NCBI GenBank assembly: GCA_928212115.1 | Contig: CAKMRJ010003334.1 | Span: 37,827,335 to 37,891,334 of the forward strand | Direction of reading: 5' to 3' | From: Lactuca virosa | Lineage: Eukaryota > Streptophyta > Magnoliopsida > Asterales > Asteraceae | Length of the DNA: 64,000 nucleotides | Notes under the pieces: model-generated | What the model was told of the DNA's origin: nothing | Databases searched by the model: none | Seen by the model: the letters and a program-made list of their open reading frames with translations, nothing else | Shown here: piece after piece, positions 24,141 through 36,313 of the stretch | Layout of the letters: the number at the start of each line of letters is the position of its first letter | Numbering within the stretch: the first letter of the stretch is position 1 | Translations under genes and position numbers: made by a program

Positions 24141-24150
24141 GGGGGGAGAA
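24141..24150 (+). other. Polypurine tract of element E
   Basis: ggggggagaa immediately before the LTR start at 24152, in the plus-strand primer position. Confidence 0.75.
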
Positions 24151-24151
24151 T

Positions 24152-27100
24152 TGTAACATCCCGATGTTGAGGTATTTTTAGTTGTAACCCTATGTATTAT
24201 TAAATACTGAATTTTGATCCATGAGTATAATAAAGAGTACAAAATGGCCCACAGTGGCATTTTGGTAATGTGGGCATTAGAGTAGTACACTGGGCGTACA
24301 TTGCGTACGTTGAGCGTACTAAGGAGGACTCTAGTACGCTGGACGTACGTGGAGAAACTCCAAACCCTAATTTTTAGGGTTTGGTCCATATATAAACACC
24401 ATTATAGCCTCACTTATCATTCTCTCGTCAGCCACCATCTGAGATTCCAACCCTCTATTAAACCCTAAGCGAGAAAGAGTTTTTTGAGCTCATATGTGTA
24501 CCTTTTTGGTGTTCTTGAATGTGGAGAATGTGACATCCCCAATTTCACGGCCATAAAAGACCGATTTGTTTATGCTTTATGTGAAAATCATAGTAACTTT
24601 TTAAAGAAAGTGTTGCGGAATTTGTTCCCAAAAATATGATAAAGATTTTATCAAAGCATTTCCAAAGAAATGTATTTCATTATATTAAAACCTCGGGATG
24701 TCATTGTCAGTACAAATCAAAAGCATAAACCAAAACAACATAGGCCTTACAACATTTATTTATATCTACTGGCCTATAATCCATAAATTGTCATCCGATC
24801 ATCACATCTATCCTCTTGTGCCACTACCTGTAATGCAAAAAACCGAGTGGGTCAGGCTTGGGAGTCTGGTGAGCACATAGGGTTTTCAACCCACAATAAT
24901 TAAGTTGATTAGTTTCATCACATTAATCAACCCGATTACCCATTCCTGTTATCCTCACTTTCTGTACCTAAAACATCTAATTCAAGGGACCTAGCCTAAG
25001 GATTTTCATCGGGATGGACACTACTGCTAAGGGGATTCTTCAACGATATATGAAGAATTCATCCTTTATTTATAGGGGTTTGATCATAGAGTAGGACCTA
25101 AGTTACGTCCGTATCTTCTGCGTACAAGCTCTGTTTTCTATGTTCTTTATATCCACGCGTTGGTATTTACGAATACTACAACTTTCATTTAGACCCCGTC
25201 GGCTAATTCTCATTCTATCTCAGATTTACAAATCTGTATCGAAATTATCGCGCTGGAAGAGTAGGGACTAAGTTTCGTCCATATATTTAACATACGAGCT
25301 CTATTCTTGACGTTCTTTATATCCACGTGTTGGTATTTATGAGTACTATGACTTTCATTTAGAATCCATCAGCTACTTCTCATTCTATCTCAGATTTACA
25401 AATCTGTAACGAATTTGCCACGCTCGAAAAGTAGCGACTAAGTTTCGTCCATATCTTTTGCATACGAGCTCCGTTTTCGACTGCCTTTTTTATCGTTGAG
25501 CTCCTATTAATGAGATCTTAGATTTTCGTTTAGATTATTTTGGCTAAAATCGACCGATCTAAAATTCGATTTCCGGGTTGTGCACTGCTTTGCTAAATCT
25601 TATAAAAATCATAACTTCTCATACGAAGTCAGATTTGGACGTTCTTTTTATGCACACTATCGGTTTAACGTATACTACAAATTTTGTTTAGATCGCTATG
25701 TATAAAAAGTATTTTATCGTAAATTCACTTTTTACGATTGCCGGTGTCGTGCCGGTTTTGCCGCAAAACTTCGACAGGTCATTAATTCTTCGTTATAAGT
25801 CGGATTTCAGCGTTCCTTATATCCCCGGAATCCTTGTTACGACTAATTCAACCTTCTTCATAGATATTGGGTCTATCTATTATTTTATTTTTTACGCTTA
25901 TTTTTATTACTATTTTATTATGTCGTTATAAATAAGTATAATGAACATAAAATCACATAAATCACATAATACTCAAATAATTCTTATTTATTACTTCAAA
26001 ATAGGTTATAATTATTGATCTAACTATTACATCATCATACTAATGCTTAGCCAGAAACACGGGTGTTACAGAGAAGTTGGTGCAAGAACCTTGAAGCATG
26101 GAAGCAACTTAGATCTGGGATTCCACACTTGCTAGCAACATCTTGGAGGTAAATAGTTCACAACTTGATCACTCTATCTTGTAGATGTATCCAATTCTTC
26201 CTTTAGGGCACTTTTTGTTCCTAAATATGGTGATTCTTGAGCATGGCATGTTCTTGATCAAATAAGTCGTCCTTTCAGACCTTAGGGGGGGTCTTAAGTC
26301 ATAAAAATGTGGTATTGATGGTTGGTTTTACTCCATGCATGCTATAGAAGGTCTTAATGCATTAAGATGTTGAGATTTTGTGTTTTAAGCACTCAATGGA
26401 CATGCAAAGTCATAAAGTTGGAAAATTTATGACTCATGATGGTATTTTAGCCCTGTATCTGCAATTGGACGTGTTAAGTCGAAGAAATAAGTGCTTAATA
26501 GTCTAAGAGGAGGGTTGTTGTGTATGTTGGGCGTACCGTAGGGTATGCTGCACGTACACAGATCTGTACCCAATGCCTCAGACATGCTTGTACACCCCGT
26601 GTACGAAGCCTGAGTCAACTCGGCTGAGTTGACTCGGCTGTGTTGACTCTATTGACTTGTTGACTTTGACCAGTTTTGACCAAGGGTTTTTTGTGGGTAA
26701 ATGTTATTAATTTAGAATGGAAATGTTTTGACATCTAGGATTTGGGTTGAGCCGGTATTTAGGAGCAGAGTATTGATCAGATATTCATTAGACTGTGAAG
26801 TAAGTTTTCCTCACTGTACTTACGGGTAGAAGGCACCAAGGCCGACCCATTGGATTGATATCATGGTTACCGTATGATGTTATGTTGTTATGACTTGTTA
26901 GATCCGTATGATTATCTGTATTTACAGGCTTTGTGTTCATGTTTGTTTGTTGTATATCTCGACATGTTGGTTTGGGTTGAGTCGGTCCTGCTTTGTGTTG
27001 TAGGCCTAGACACTCGGGGACGACCGGATAGGCTGTAGGCCCAGAGAGGCGGTCAAGTTAGGCTGACAGTCCTTAGAGCGGTTTCAATACGTTGTAGGCC

Positions 27101-27463
27101 CTACAAGACGGTCCAATCTGGCCGGCTGCTCGTGGAGCGGTCTAGATAGGTTGTAGGCCCTGCGAGGCGGTCCAGTCAGGCTGGCTGCTCATGTTTGCAT
27201 GCTTGTTTGTTATGTTTATGTGGTGGTATTTTGGGGGAACTCACTAAGCGTTGGCTTACGGTTTTAGTTTTGTTTAAGGTAATTTAGAGGACCGTGGCAA
27301 GGTGAAGGCGTGACCGTACACATCCTTGGTTTTATGATTGATTGGATTTTGGGAGACTCTGTTTTTGAATAATGTTTTGAAACAATGATGATGTAAACAC
27401 TTATTTTCAATAAAAGGGTTGTTTTAAAAAGTTTAAATTTATTGTGATTTTTGAGACGTTACA
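24152..27463 (+). repeat. 3' LTR of gypsy element E (interrupted by solo LTR B2)
   Basis: Starts TGTAACATCCCGATG and ends GAGACGTTACA. It has GTACGC-type palindromes at 24285-24350, a telo-box pair at 24362-24370 and 24374-24382, and TATA at 24388-24397. After the B2 insertion come a donor-like GGAG|GTAAAT at 26149, degenerate tandem repeats of gttgtaggccct..cggtc (about 27000-27190) and the aactcactaagc block near 27238, with an AAG acceptor-like site ending at 27278. Confidence 0.8.
24529..26070 (-). mobile_element. Solo LTR, gypsy family B (copy B2), shortened, with target duplication
   Basis: TGTGACATCC...GGGTGTTACA flanked by GAGAA at 24524-24528 and 26071-26075. At 1542 bp it is about 700 bp shorter than B1, so it carries an internal deletion. 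The acceptor-like site ending at 24828 is kept. Confidence 0.88.
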
Positions 27464-27806
27464 CCTCAAAACTCGAACCAATTGTGAGACCTAAAAGAGA
27501 GAGCGCAGAGGTAGAGGAAGGCAGGGTACTTCAAATTTTTGTGGGATTTGGTTTTCCCCCTTAACTATATCAAAGAGGGCGGTGCACGTATTAAAAAATT
27601 ATAAAACGACATCTCTACGTGAAACCCGTTTAATTTAGGTACCTTCCGTGTTTGTAATTTTTTTTATTGGACACCAATTTTTGGACACCTACAAATGAGT
27701 GTCTTCTATCCTTCAAATTTTGGAAATCTGACATTATTTTCAGGACATGCAAAAAATGTATATCATAAATCAGTGTGTGTCATTAAAGGGTTGTTTTCTA
27801 GTAGTG
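27464..27806. mobile_element. Possible CACTA transposon terminus
   Basis: Ends ttttctagtagtg at 27806, whose complement starts CACTACTAGAAAA, the form of a CACTA terminal repeat. The region just inside has short repeated words (aaatgagtgtc, gtgtgtgtc). The other end is not in view; insertion of element E may have removed it. Confidence 0.4.
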
Positions 27807-28848
27807 TTAGTTAGTAGATTTCCATGATTATTGATTAATTATAGTATTATAGGTTAATATGTGTTTGGCGCGTCTGTTTGCCATTTGGATCGTTAACAAT
27901 TGTTCTAGTAATTGTTCATGTGAGTTTTCTTACTATACTATATGTTACAATATGTTTCCTTTGTATGATAGGATATAGATATGTTGTATTATGTTTTTAA
28001 GTAAGTAGATTGGCTTAGTTGATTGTCTGTTGGTGTTGTATTGTGTATTTGTCTATCTGTTATATGCCAACATATTATATGTTTGAGAGTTGATGGCGGT
28101 CCAACTATGTGTTGAATGTCAAGATACTCAGGACGGACCAACTTTATGTTGAAGGCCATGGACGATCTAGCTTTATGCTGAAGGACAAAGGAGCAAACCA
28201 ACTTTTTGTTGAAGGCCAATGGGCGTTCCAAATTTATGATGAAGGCCAAAGAGAGAGACCAACTTTATGCTGAATGTCATTATTTGTATGTGTAGAATAT
28301 ATAATCTTATGTATAATGGTTGTTTATTTATATGGGTTGTTCATATGTATGTATGAGGAGCTGACGGCAGAACGATGACAGGTCACGAGCCTATAGAATC
28401 GTGTTGACGACGGAACGAAGATAGGTCGTGAGTCCAGATACACATGTTCTCGGTGGAATGATGAATGATCGTGAGCCATTATTTGTATGCATTGTATATG
28501 TATTGTGATATATCATATTTTGGTGAACTCATTCAGCTGTATGCTTACATTTATGGATTGAATGTTTTATAGGTAGTTATGTTGTCATAATGAAGGGCCC
28601 AACCTGATTTTACCACACACACATCGCTGTTGATTTATGAATTATATTTCCGTTGATTTTACAATACTACTTTGTTTTGGAAAACTATGTGTTATAACGG
28701 TTAAACAAAAAATGCTTTTATATTACCCTTGGAAACTATATTTTAACAATGTTAGACAATTGAGTTTTTATATTATACTTAGGAATAGATTTTTGATAGA
28801 TACTCTATTTACAAAATGAAAAATTAGGTTTGAAAAATGAGACGTTAC
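27807..28848 (+). repeat. Degenerate gypsy LTR (3' part), containing a ~31-bp tandem array
   Basis: Carries a diverged gtgaactcattcagc block near 28520 and ends tttgaaaaatgagacgttac, like the E LTR end. About six imperfect units of ccaactttatgttgaaggcc spaced at about 30-36 bp occupy 28085-28290. No coding capacity. Confidence 0.5.
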
Positions 28849-30032
28849 TTTCACGGAGGGGTTTGGTTCCAAATTTGTCTGCCTTTAAAGTAGTTAGATT
28901 GCATGGAAAATATCACCTCTAAAATAGTTGATTATGTGGTGCTCACCTCTAAAATAGTTGACTACTGATAATTTTAAGTTATATGATCAAATTACAGGAC
29001 TTTGAGCACCTAGAAAAAAAAAACTCATGAAGCTTTTACACCTATTCAAAAAAGTTTATAAGGCGTCACTAACGACGTTATCTGTTTGGAAAACTAATAA
29101 TGACTTTAACACAGTCTCGTTATAGAAACATAACATATATCAAAATTCATTTAATAGCTTGAATCAAATATACACCTTCCAAAGTAAAAAATGAAAACCA
29201 CATATTGTGTTGATTTCTCATCACTTTGTTGTTGACATGATCAGTTGCAACCACATATTGAGTTGCAATAAAGTTAGCTTTGAAGCTTTGTAGACATGTG
29301 GGATGCTATTACATAAATGCACTTCTAATGAGAATTTATAAAAACATGTCCAAAATATGGGTCTCACTGTTTATGCATAATAAGATATGAACATGAAACA
29401 TATGGGATGTTGTGAATTGTGTTTATTTTTCATGAAAATATATGCTACTTTCAATCGACACTTGGTCCCACTATTGAATAATGTATAATGATCGGTCATC
29501 TTAACAATGATTATGTCAAAAGAATCATCATACCACAACATTTGGATCAAAAGAATCATCCTACCACAACATTTAGGCTGAAGGGTATATCACGGAAAAT
29601 GAGTGAAAGATGCTTTCCCTCGCATTGGAATACTATATCGCCATTGTGGTTTAAAGGGTGCAGGAAAAGGGTGAGGGAGTATCCCCCACTCTCTCTCCTC
29701 ATGTGATTAGTCAGTTTTTTTTAATATTTATTATATTATATATCTACTAAAAAATTAAAAATATATATATCAAAACTTATGGTTTTTAATTCCCTACAAA
29801 ATAAGTATAATAATTATATAAAATATATATTTTTTTAAAAAATAAAAAAATAAAAGATAGTAAAACTGTGACAACTTCCTGCATTTAGATGAGTGAAAGG
29901 AGAGTGAGGAAAAAATTGACGTGACACTTAAAAAGTGAAATATAAAAGATGGTATACCCTATGAGCTTATCCACATGCATAATGCTTTGTGGAAAATTAA
30001 GTAACAATATCATATAATTTTAGATATACTAT

Positions 30033-30040
<8 letters not shown>
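28849..30040. other. Intergenic, A+T-rich; no gene seen
   Basis: Only short chance reading frames. Weak inverted ends agggtatatc (near 29582) and ggtataccct (near 29951) could mark a decayed small transposon, but this is not convincing. Confidence 0.5.
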
Positions 30041-30114
<74 letters not shown>

Positions 30115-30459
30115 GTAAGTTCAAATAAAAACAGTAAATAGTGTGAGAACGTAAAAACACTATGTTTATGTTATTATTCTGTAATGAATTTTGTATATGT
30201 GTATTGTTGAAGTAATTCTAATATAAATATTAACTTTCGATTAGTCATATATTCATTACAATGTTATTATTCTATTATAAACTTATGTATGTGCATTTTT
30301 GTAGTAAATTCTAATTTTAATTTTAACCTTTGACTATTCATTTATTCTTTGCTGAATAATGACATAAAGTTGTCGATACAAAATTCATTGCTGAATAATA
30401 ACATAAAAAAGTGTTTTTACGTTCTCACACTATTTATTGTTTTTATTTGAACTGTCCCT

Positions 30460-30518
<59 letters not shown>
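30041..30518. mobile_element. Inverted-repeat MITE bounded by (TA)n tracts
   Basis: A (TA)n run (30041-30111) precedes and another (30469-30518) follows a ~340-bp element. Its ends, gttcaaataaaaacag.. (30119-30160) and its complement (30411-30452), form a 42-bp terminal inverted repeat with one mismatch. No coding sequence. Confidence 0.7.
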
Positions 30519-30521
<3 letters not shown>

Positions 30522-30565
30522 TAGGATCGAACCTTAGTTATGTGCAACATAGGTGATGGTACAAG

Positions 30566-33500
30566 TGTAACGCCCGTATTTCTGGGCCAAGCATTAATGA
30601 TGATATAATAGTCTAGGTCAACAATTGGAACTCGTTTTGAAGTAATAAGAATGAATTATGTGTTTTAAACTTAATTATTATGATTAAGAATAAGAATAAG
30701 AGTCGAAAATTAATATTAGATAAAGTCGATATCTATGAAGGAAGTTGTAGTGGTCGTGACAAGGATTCTTGATATATAAAGAATGCCGAAATCCGAGTTA
30801 TAGCGAATAAGTTATGACCTGTCGAAATTTCGCGACAGAATCGGTACGACACTGCGTGACATAAATAGTGAATTTACGATAAAACGATTTTTAGCCTTAG
30901 TGATCTAAACGAAGGTCATAGAGTTCGTTAAACCGAGAGCGTGCGTAAAAAGAACGCCTAAATCTGACTTCGTATGAGGAAGTTATGATTTTTCTAAGTT
31001 TCGACTTAGCAGTATGCAGCCCAAAACTCGAAATTTAGATCGAGTGATTTTTTAGCCGAAACAATCTAAATGAGAATCGAAGATCTCGTCGATATTAGTG
31101 CAACGGTAAAAAGACAGACTAAAACGGACGTCGGATGAAGAAGTTATGAATTTTTAACGGACTTTTCATGTCCCGGCCCGTTAAAAATATAATATTAAAA
31201 ATGAACTCAAAATTAGCCGACTGGGTCTAAACGAAAGTTGTAGAGCATAATTTCACCTACGCGTGGATATAAAGAACGTCAAAAATGGAGTTCGTATGTG
31301 AAAGATATGAATTTCTGAAGTTTGGAACACAAACTTCGAGGTCTGACTGAACTCACGACGTGAACATAGAAATTCACGACGTGAACTCAGTGAACGACAC
31401 ATTTCGAGCCTAGAAGACACACGACAAGCCTAGGAGGTGACCAGGATCAAAGTCACGACGTGAACACTTACGGTTCATGTAACATCCCAAATTTCACGTC
31501 CAAAAATTTCATTTTTAAATCAATACTTTGGAAAACATTTGTGAATAAACATCGTTTGATCATATCATTTCATAAACATATTTCGTGTCTGAAAACCAAA
31601 ACATAAAAACAACCATAATGTCAGAGTACAAAATCCCAGAATAACTCATGGTGCGGAAAACATTGTGCGTGTATGATGTGCCGCTACCGCGCCAGCTCCT
31701 TCCCCTTCGATGAAGAGGTACCTGAAAACAAAAATGTAACTGTAAGCACGAAGCTTAGTGAGTTCCCCCATTGTACCACATACCATAAAAACACATAGCA
31801 TACATACTGCCGGGCAATTCTGGGGTGCCCGACCTACCCGATACGGCCATTCTGGGGTGCCGACCTACCCGTGTCAAGCCATTCTGGGGTGCTGACCTAC
31901 CCATGTCAAGCCATTCTGGGGTGCTGACCTACCCATGTCAAGCCATTCTGGGGTGCTGACCTACCCGTTGGTCCTAACAACCGAACTTAGGGCTATTCCC
32001 CTCCTACTACCACTATCACATATAACATAGCATGCCAGCATATAAACATATCATCACATGCTGTCAGACATATCTAGGGTGTCTGACCTACCCTTCGGTC
32101 CTTACAACCGAACTCTACTACTATCACTTATAACATATCATGCCAGCATATAACATATCAGGTAGCAGCAAAACTAGATGATATCACAAAGACAATCACC
32201 TAACATACAACTCCTACTGTGGGTCGGCATTGTGGTCGTAGACCCACCGCTACTGGAAGGTAACTCACCTCGTAGTAGCTGCTGATCTGCGTGGGAAATC
32301 CTCTGACTGCTACTGCTCTTGCCTCGGAAATCCTCCGGCTATAATTCCCACAAAACACTTAGTCATACACTGCCAACTGCTTTTAGGGTAAATGACCATT
32401 TTACCCCCGACCAAGTCAAAGTCAACTTCCAGTTGACCTGACTCGCCGAGTTGGTTCGCCAACTCGCCGAGTCCCTATCCTTCTATTTGACCTTATACAC
32501 GTCTCTACTCGTCGAGTTAGGCGATGACTCGACGAGTTTTCCTTCTAATTGAACATCTACTGAATCTTCATCCGACTCGCCGAGTTGTATGAACAACTCG
32601 TCGAGTTCATCTTCAATCTTAAGAAGATTGCCTTGGACTCGACGAGTCTGTTCATGCACTCGCCGAGTCCCATGAATTCCAGAACCTTGGCTTAGTCCAT
32701 AACGTTGGGTCACTCCCCGGGACCTCCTTGAAACCTTTCCACACTCAACTGGGTCCTTGACCCATAACAGAAAAGGGAGTCAAGCCTCGGACTCGCCGAG
32801 TCCCAAGAACGACTCGCCGAGTCGAGTATGTCCAAGTTTCATTTTCTCGATTTCAGGTGTACAACACTTGTCCAAAAGGTAGATCTAGGCTCCTAGGACC
32901 GTTCTAGCACGTAAAGTTACGAACTTTACGTGCATGCATGGGACTTTTGAGCCTAAAGGCCCTAAAATGGCTCCTACAATGCATGGGGCCTTCCTTGAGT
33001 GCCAAAAGCCACTCCTTTCTGCCTTGTAACCCCTCCAAGGACCTAGATCTGAAACTTCAACCCCCAACCATGCTTGCAATCATGGTTGGTGACCAAAATG
33101 GCTTAGAAAAGCCCTAAAACTTTACAAAATGGGATCTATCAAATGGAAGAGCAAGGTACAGACTTTTTACCTTCAATGAGCTGAAAATGGTGCACAAACT
33201 CGGATCCCTTTAGCCTCCTCTTGTTCCTTCAAGCTTTTCCTTCCCTCCTTGGATCACAAAAGCACCAAAGTCACTCCAAATGCCTTAGATTGCTTCAATA
33301 ACGGATAGGGTTTGCTATGGGGGTCTTCTGGGAGCAAATGGGACGAAGGAGGTCGAGTTAAAGTGTTTAAATAGGGTGCAAACCCTCGGATTAGGGTTTT
33401 TGTCCAGACAGGGTCTACTCGCCGAGTCCGGGACCCGACTCGCCGAGTCCACCGCTTAAGTCTCGTGTCCCCTCTCGCTTCTACTCGGCGAGTTGGTCCT

Positions 33501-34928
33501 TCAACTCGCCGAGTCCAAGGCCAAAAATGCAAAATATTTAAAGAACTACTAAAAAGAATACGTACCAAGAACCAGGTGCTACAGTTCACGACGTGAATGT
33601 CGAATTTTCACCCTATAAATAGAAATCGAGGGTATCCGGGAATGGTTGCTAATTCACACTCTCTTTCACTCTCTATACCCTCTCTAGCCATCTTAAAACA
33701 CCCTGAAGCCTCGGGAACGCCCCTAGCACCCGAAGGAAGCCCGAAGTTCCCGAGAAAAAGAGTTTTTCGAGCCGAAACTCTACCCGCGTGAAGCCCGGTT
33801 TTTCAGAAAACATCTCGGTTTCATCGAAGAATATTGTTTTAAGGGACGAAGTGTTGTCCAATCGTCGTCTTATCAAGTGAGTGTATAGTCACTTTCATCT
33901 TACACATAAATATGAAGTATTTTATATAAAATACGTGCTATGTATATATATGTTGTTTGTTTATTTGAGATGGATGTTGAATGAATGTTTTATACATGTT
34001 TAAAATGATTTAAAATGTATATATATTTTATCTTCAAATATGTTGGGTAAAACATGGGTAGATAAAGAATGAGGGATGAAAGTACGGTATAGGTGTACGT
34101 TGGTAGCTATGAATTTAGTACGATATAGATGTACGTTGATAGCTATGGATTTAGTACCTTGGTAGCTATGGACTTAGTGTCTGTTGTATAAACATTTGCG
34201 ACGATGTGACTTCGTGCCTATTTGACATAAATTGTTGAGGAAAAGCAGTGTTGTCACCCCGATGTTTGCCTTATTTGACATAAATTGTGGAGGAAAGCAA
34301 TGTTGTCACCCCATTGGTTGCCTTATTTGACATAAATTGCTGAGGAAAGTAGTGTTGTCACCCCGATGGTTGCCTTATTTGACATAAATTGCTGAGGAAC
34401 CCCCGAAGCAGTGTTGTCGCCCCGATGAAAATCTTTAGACTAGGTCCCTTATAAATAGATACTTTAGGGACGTAAAGTGAGGAATACGGGAACGGGTAAT
34501 CAGGGTTATTTTTGGTTGATGAATTTAATAAATTTATTGTTGAATGATGAAATTAATAAATTTATTATTTGTGGGTTGAAAACCCTATATGCTCACCAGA
34601 CTCCCAAGCCTGATCCACTCAGTTTATTTGTATCACAGGTATCGATACGAAGCTGATTTACACTGAGAGATTAAAGGAGACGTAAATCACTAGTGTAAAT
34701 GAATGTAAGTTCTGTTTATGCTTTTGGTCTATATTGACGATGACATCCCAAATGTTTTAAAATGAATAAAAATACATTTCTTCGCAAAATGCTTTGATAA
34801 CGTATATATCATGTTTTTTTTTCTGGGAACAAATTCCGCAACACCTTTTTGAAAAATTACTCTGATTTTATTTTAAAAAACATAAACGAAATCGGTCTTT
34901 TCTGGCCGAGAAATTTGGGGATGTCACA
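30566..34928 (+). mobile_element. Family-B gypsy LTR (copy B4), containing solo LTR C1
   Basis: Starts TGTAACGCCCG and ends GGGGATGTCACA, opposite in orientation to B1-B3. Imperfect target duplication, acaag (30561-30565) and acaat (34929-34933). In the sense direction: tcacgacgtga palindromes (31350-31470 and 33585-33600), a ctataaatag TATA near 33615, a donor-like AA|GTGAGTG at 33877, a ~54-bp tandem repeat (34220-34420), and a TATCACAG acceptor-like site ending at 34638. Confidence 0.85.
31478..33583 (-). mobile_element. Solo LTR, gypsy family C (copy C1), with perfect target duplication
   Basis: TGTAACATCCC...GGTGCTACA flanked by GTTCA at 31473-31477 and 33584-33588. Its sense strand is minus. 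It contains about fifteen ACTCGNCGAGT palindromes (32440-32825 and 33415-33515), the tandem repeat gccattctggggtgctgacc with a 32-bp period (31808-31970), a telo-box pair at 33380-33399, and TATA-like tttaaata at 33366. Donor-like AAG|GTAAAAAG is at 33170 and the acceptor-like TTTTCAG ends at 31722. Confidence 0.92.
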
Positions 34929-34933
34929 ACAAT

Positions 34934-35612
34934 GCCCAACATTCAGGGGCCGTAATTATTTTTGTATACCTAGTATATAATACAAAATTATTAATTATAA
35001 TTTGAAAGACCCATGACTTGAATTTCTTTTTATTTAAAAGTCCTAATTATTTAGTTCATAAAAAAGACATTCAAAATGCACTACACTTATACACAAAGAT
35101 TGTTTTCTTTAGCATGTATAGTGAATCACTCGTTATTAATCATTATTTGAGATAAGTAACTCATGTTAATCAAAAACTATTTTAGGAGAAATACGGTTAA
35201 CAACCAAAATATTATTTCAAAGCACAATTTAGGAAATGAATCATCAACATGATTAGTCGATGATCACAAAAAGAAACACAACACTCATAAATGTTAAACA
35301 TATAAATCCATTTGATTTTTCCATTGAAATTGACTATAATTTTCAGTAGGGTATTTTATTGTTAATCACAAAACAACAATCATATATCTTAAACCTATAA
35401 TTTTTTTGTTGTTGCAAATTGGTGTACTTTATAGTGTATTTAAGTTTTTTTTTTTTTTTGCCGTATACATCAATACATGAATGTTATTATTTATAAATGC
35501 ATGTTAATTATGTATTTTAATAAATGTAAATTGTTTATATATTAAGGCCCAAAATATGTTTTTGCACTCGACTTAAAATATGTTTGGACCAACCCTATAT
35601 ATATTTGGACCA

Positions 35613-35618
<6 letters not shown>
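34934..35618. other. Intergenic, A+T-rich; no gene seen
   Basis: No reading frame or RNA gene recognised; a poly(T) run near 35446-35458. Confidence 0.5.
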
Positions 35619-35679
<61 letters not shown>

Positions 35680-36097
35680 CTATGTTATAATGTGGATAGA
35701 CAATTATTGTGCGGACGTGTGCACAATACTATTCTATTAAAATTACTAAGAGAATAGGTTGTTTAGTAATGCGAATACGTTCAACCTCACACAACTATCA
35801 TCATTTTCATGCATTCTCACCAATTCTTATTCATTTTTGTTCTCACACATCGTTTTTCACTCATTTTCATTCTTACAAAATATGATTCAATAAACATTCT
35901 GACAGAATGAGAATAATAATAATAAATTTACAATAACCTTATAGACGATTTAATTAGTGAGAATGTGTGATAATGACAATAGTTATGTAAGATTGAACGT
36001 ATTCATATTATCAAACAACATATTTTCTTTGTCATTCTCACATAATAGTATTGTCCACACGTCCGCACAATAGGTGTCAATCCACATTTGAACCTAG

Positions 36098-36183
<86 letters not shown>
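35619..36183. mobile_element. Second inverted-repeat MITE bounded by (TA)n tracts
   Basis: (TA)n at 35619-35676 and at about 36132-36183 (preceded by a (TC)n run at 36099-36130) enclose an element. Its left end, including attgtgcggacgtgtg (about 35697), is repeated inverted near 36043-36070. The inverted repeat extends over roughly 57 bp with some mismatches. No coding sequence. Confidence 0.65.
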
Positions 36184-36187
<4 letters not shown>

Positions 36188-36313
36188 GACATTCATTCTG
36201 AAAGAATACAAGTAATAAGTGTTAACAATTACATTTATTCTTAAAGAATAAAAGTGAGAATGGTCAAAAATCAAATAAAAACATTGAAATCTAAGTAAAA
36301 CACTAATATATTC

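Noticed and set aside
29580..29957. Possible small transposon with agggtata ends
   Set aside because: Only about ten bases of imperfect inverted match and no target duplication; could be chance.
31808..31970. Regularly spaced direct repeats resembling a CRISPR array
   Set aside because: Head-to-tail tandem units without variable spacers, inside a plant LTR.
33254..33589. 111-codon minus-strand frame
   Set aside because: Inside LTR C1; the Arg/Thr-rich repeats come from the ACTCGCCGAGT palindromes.
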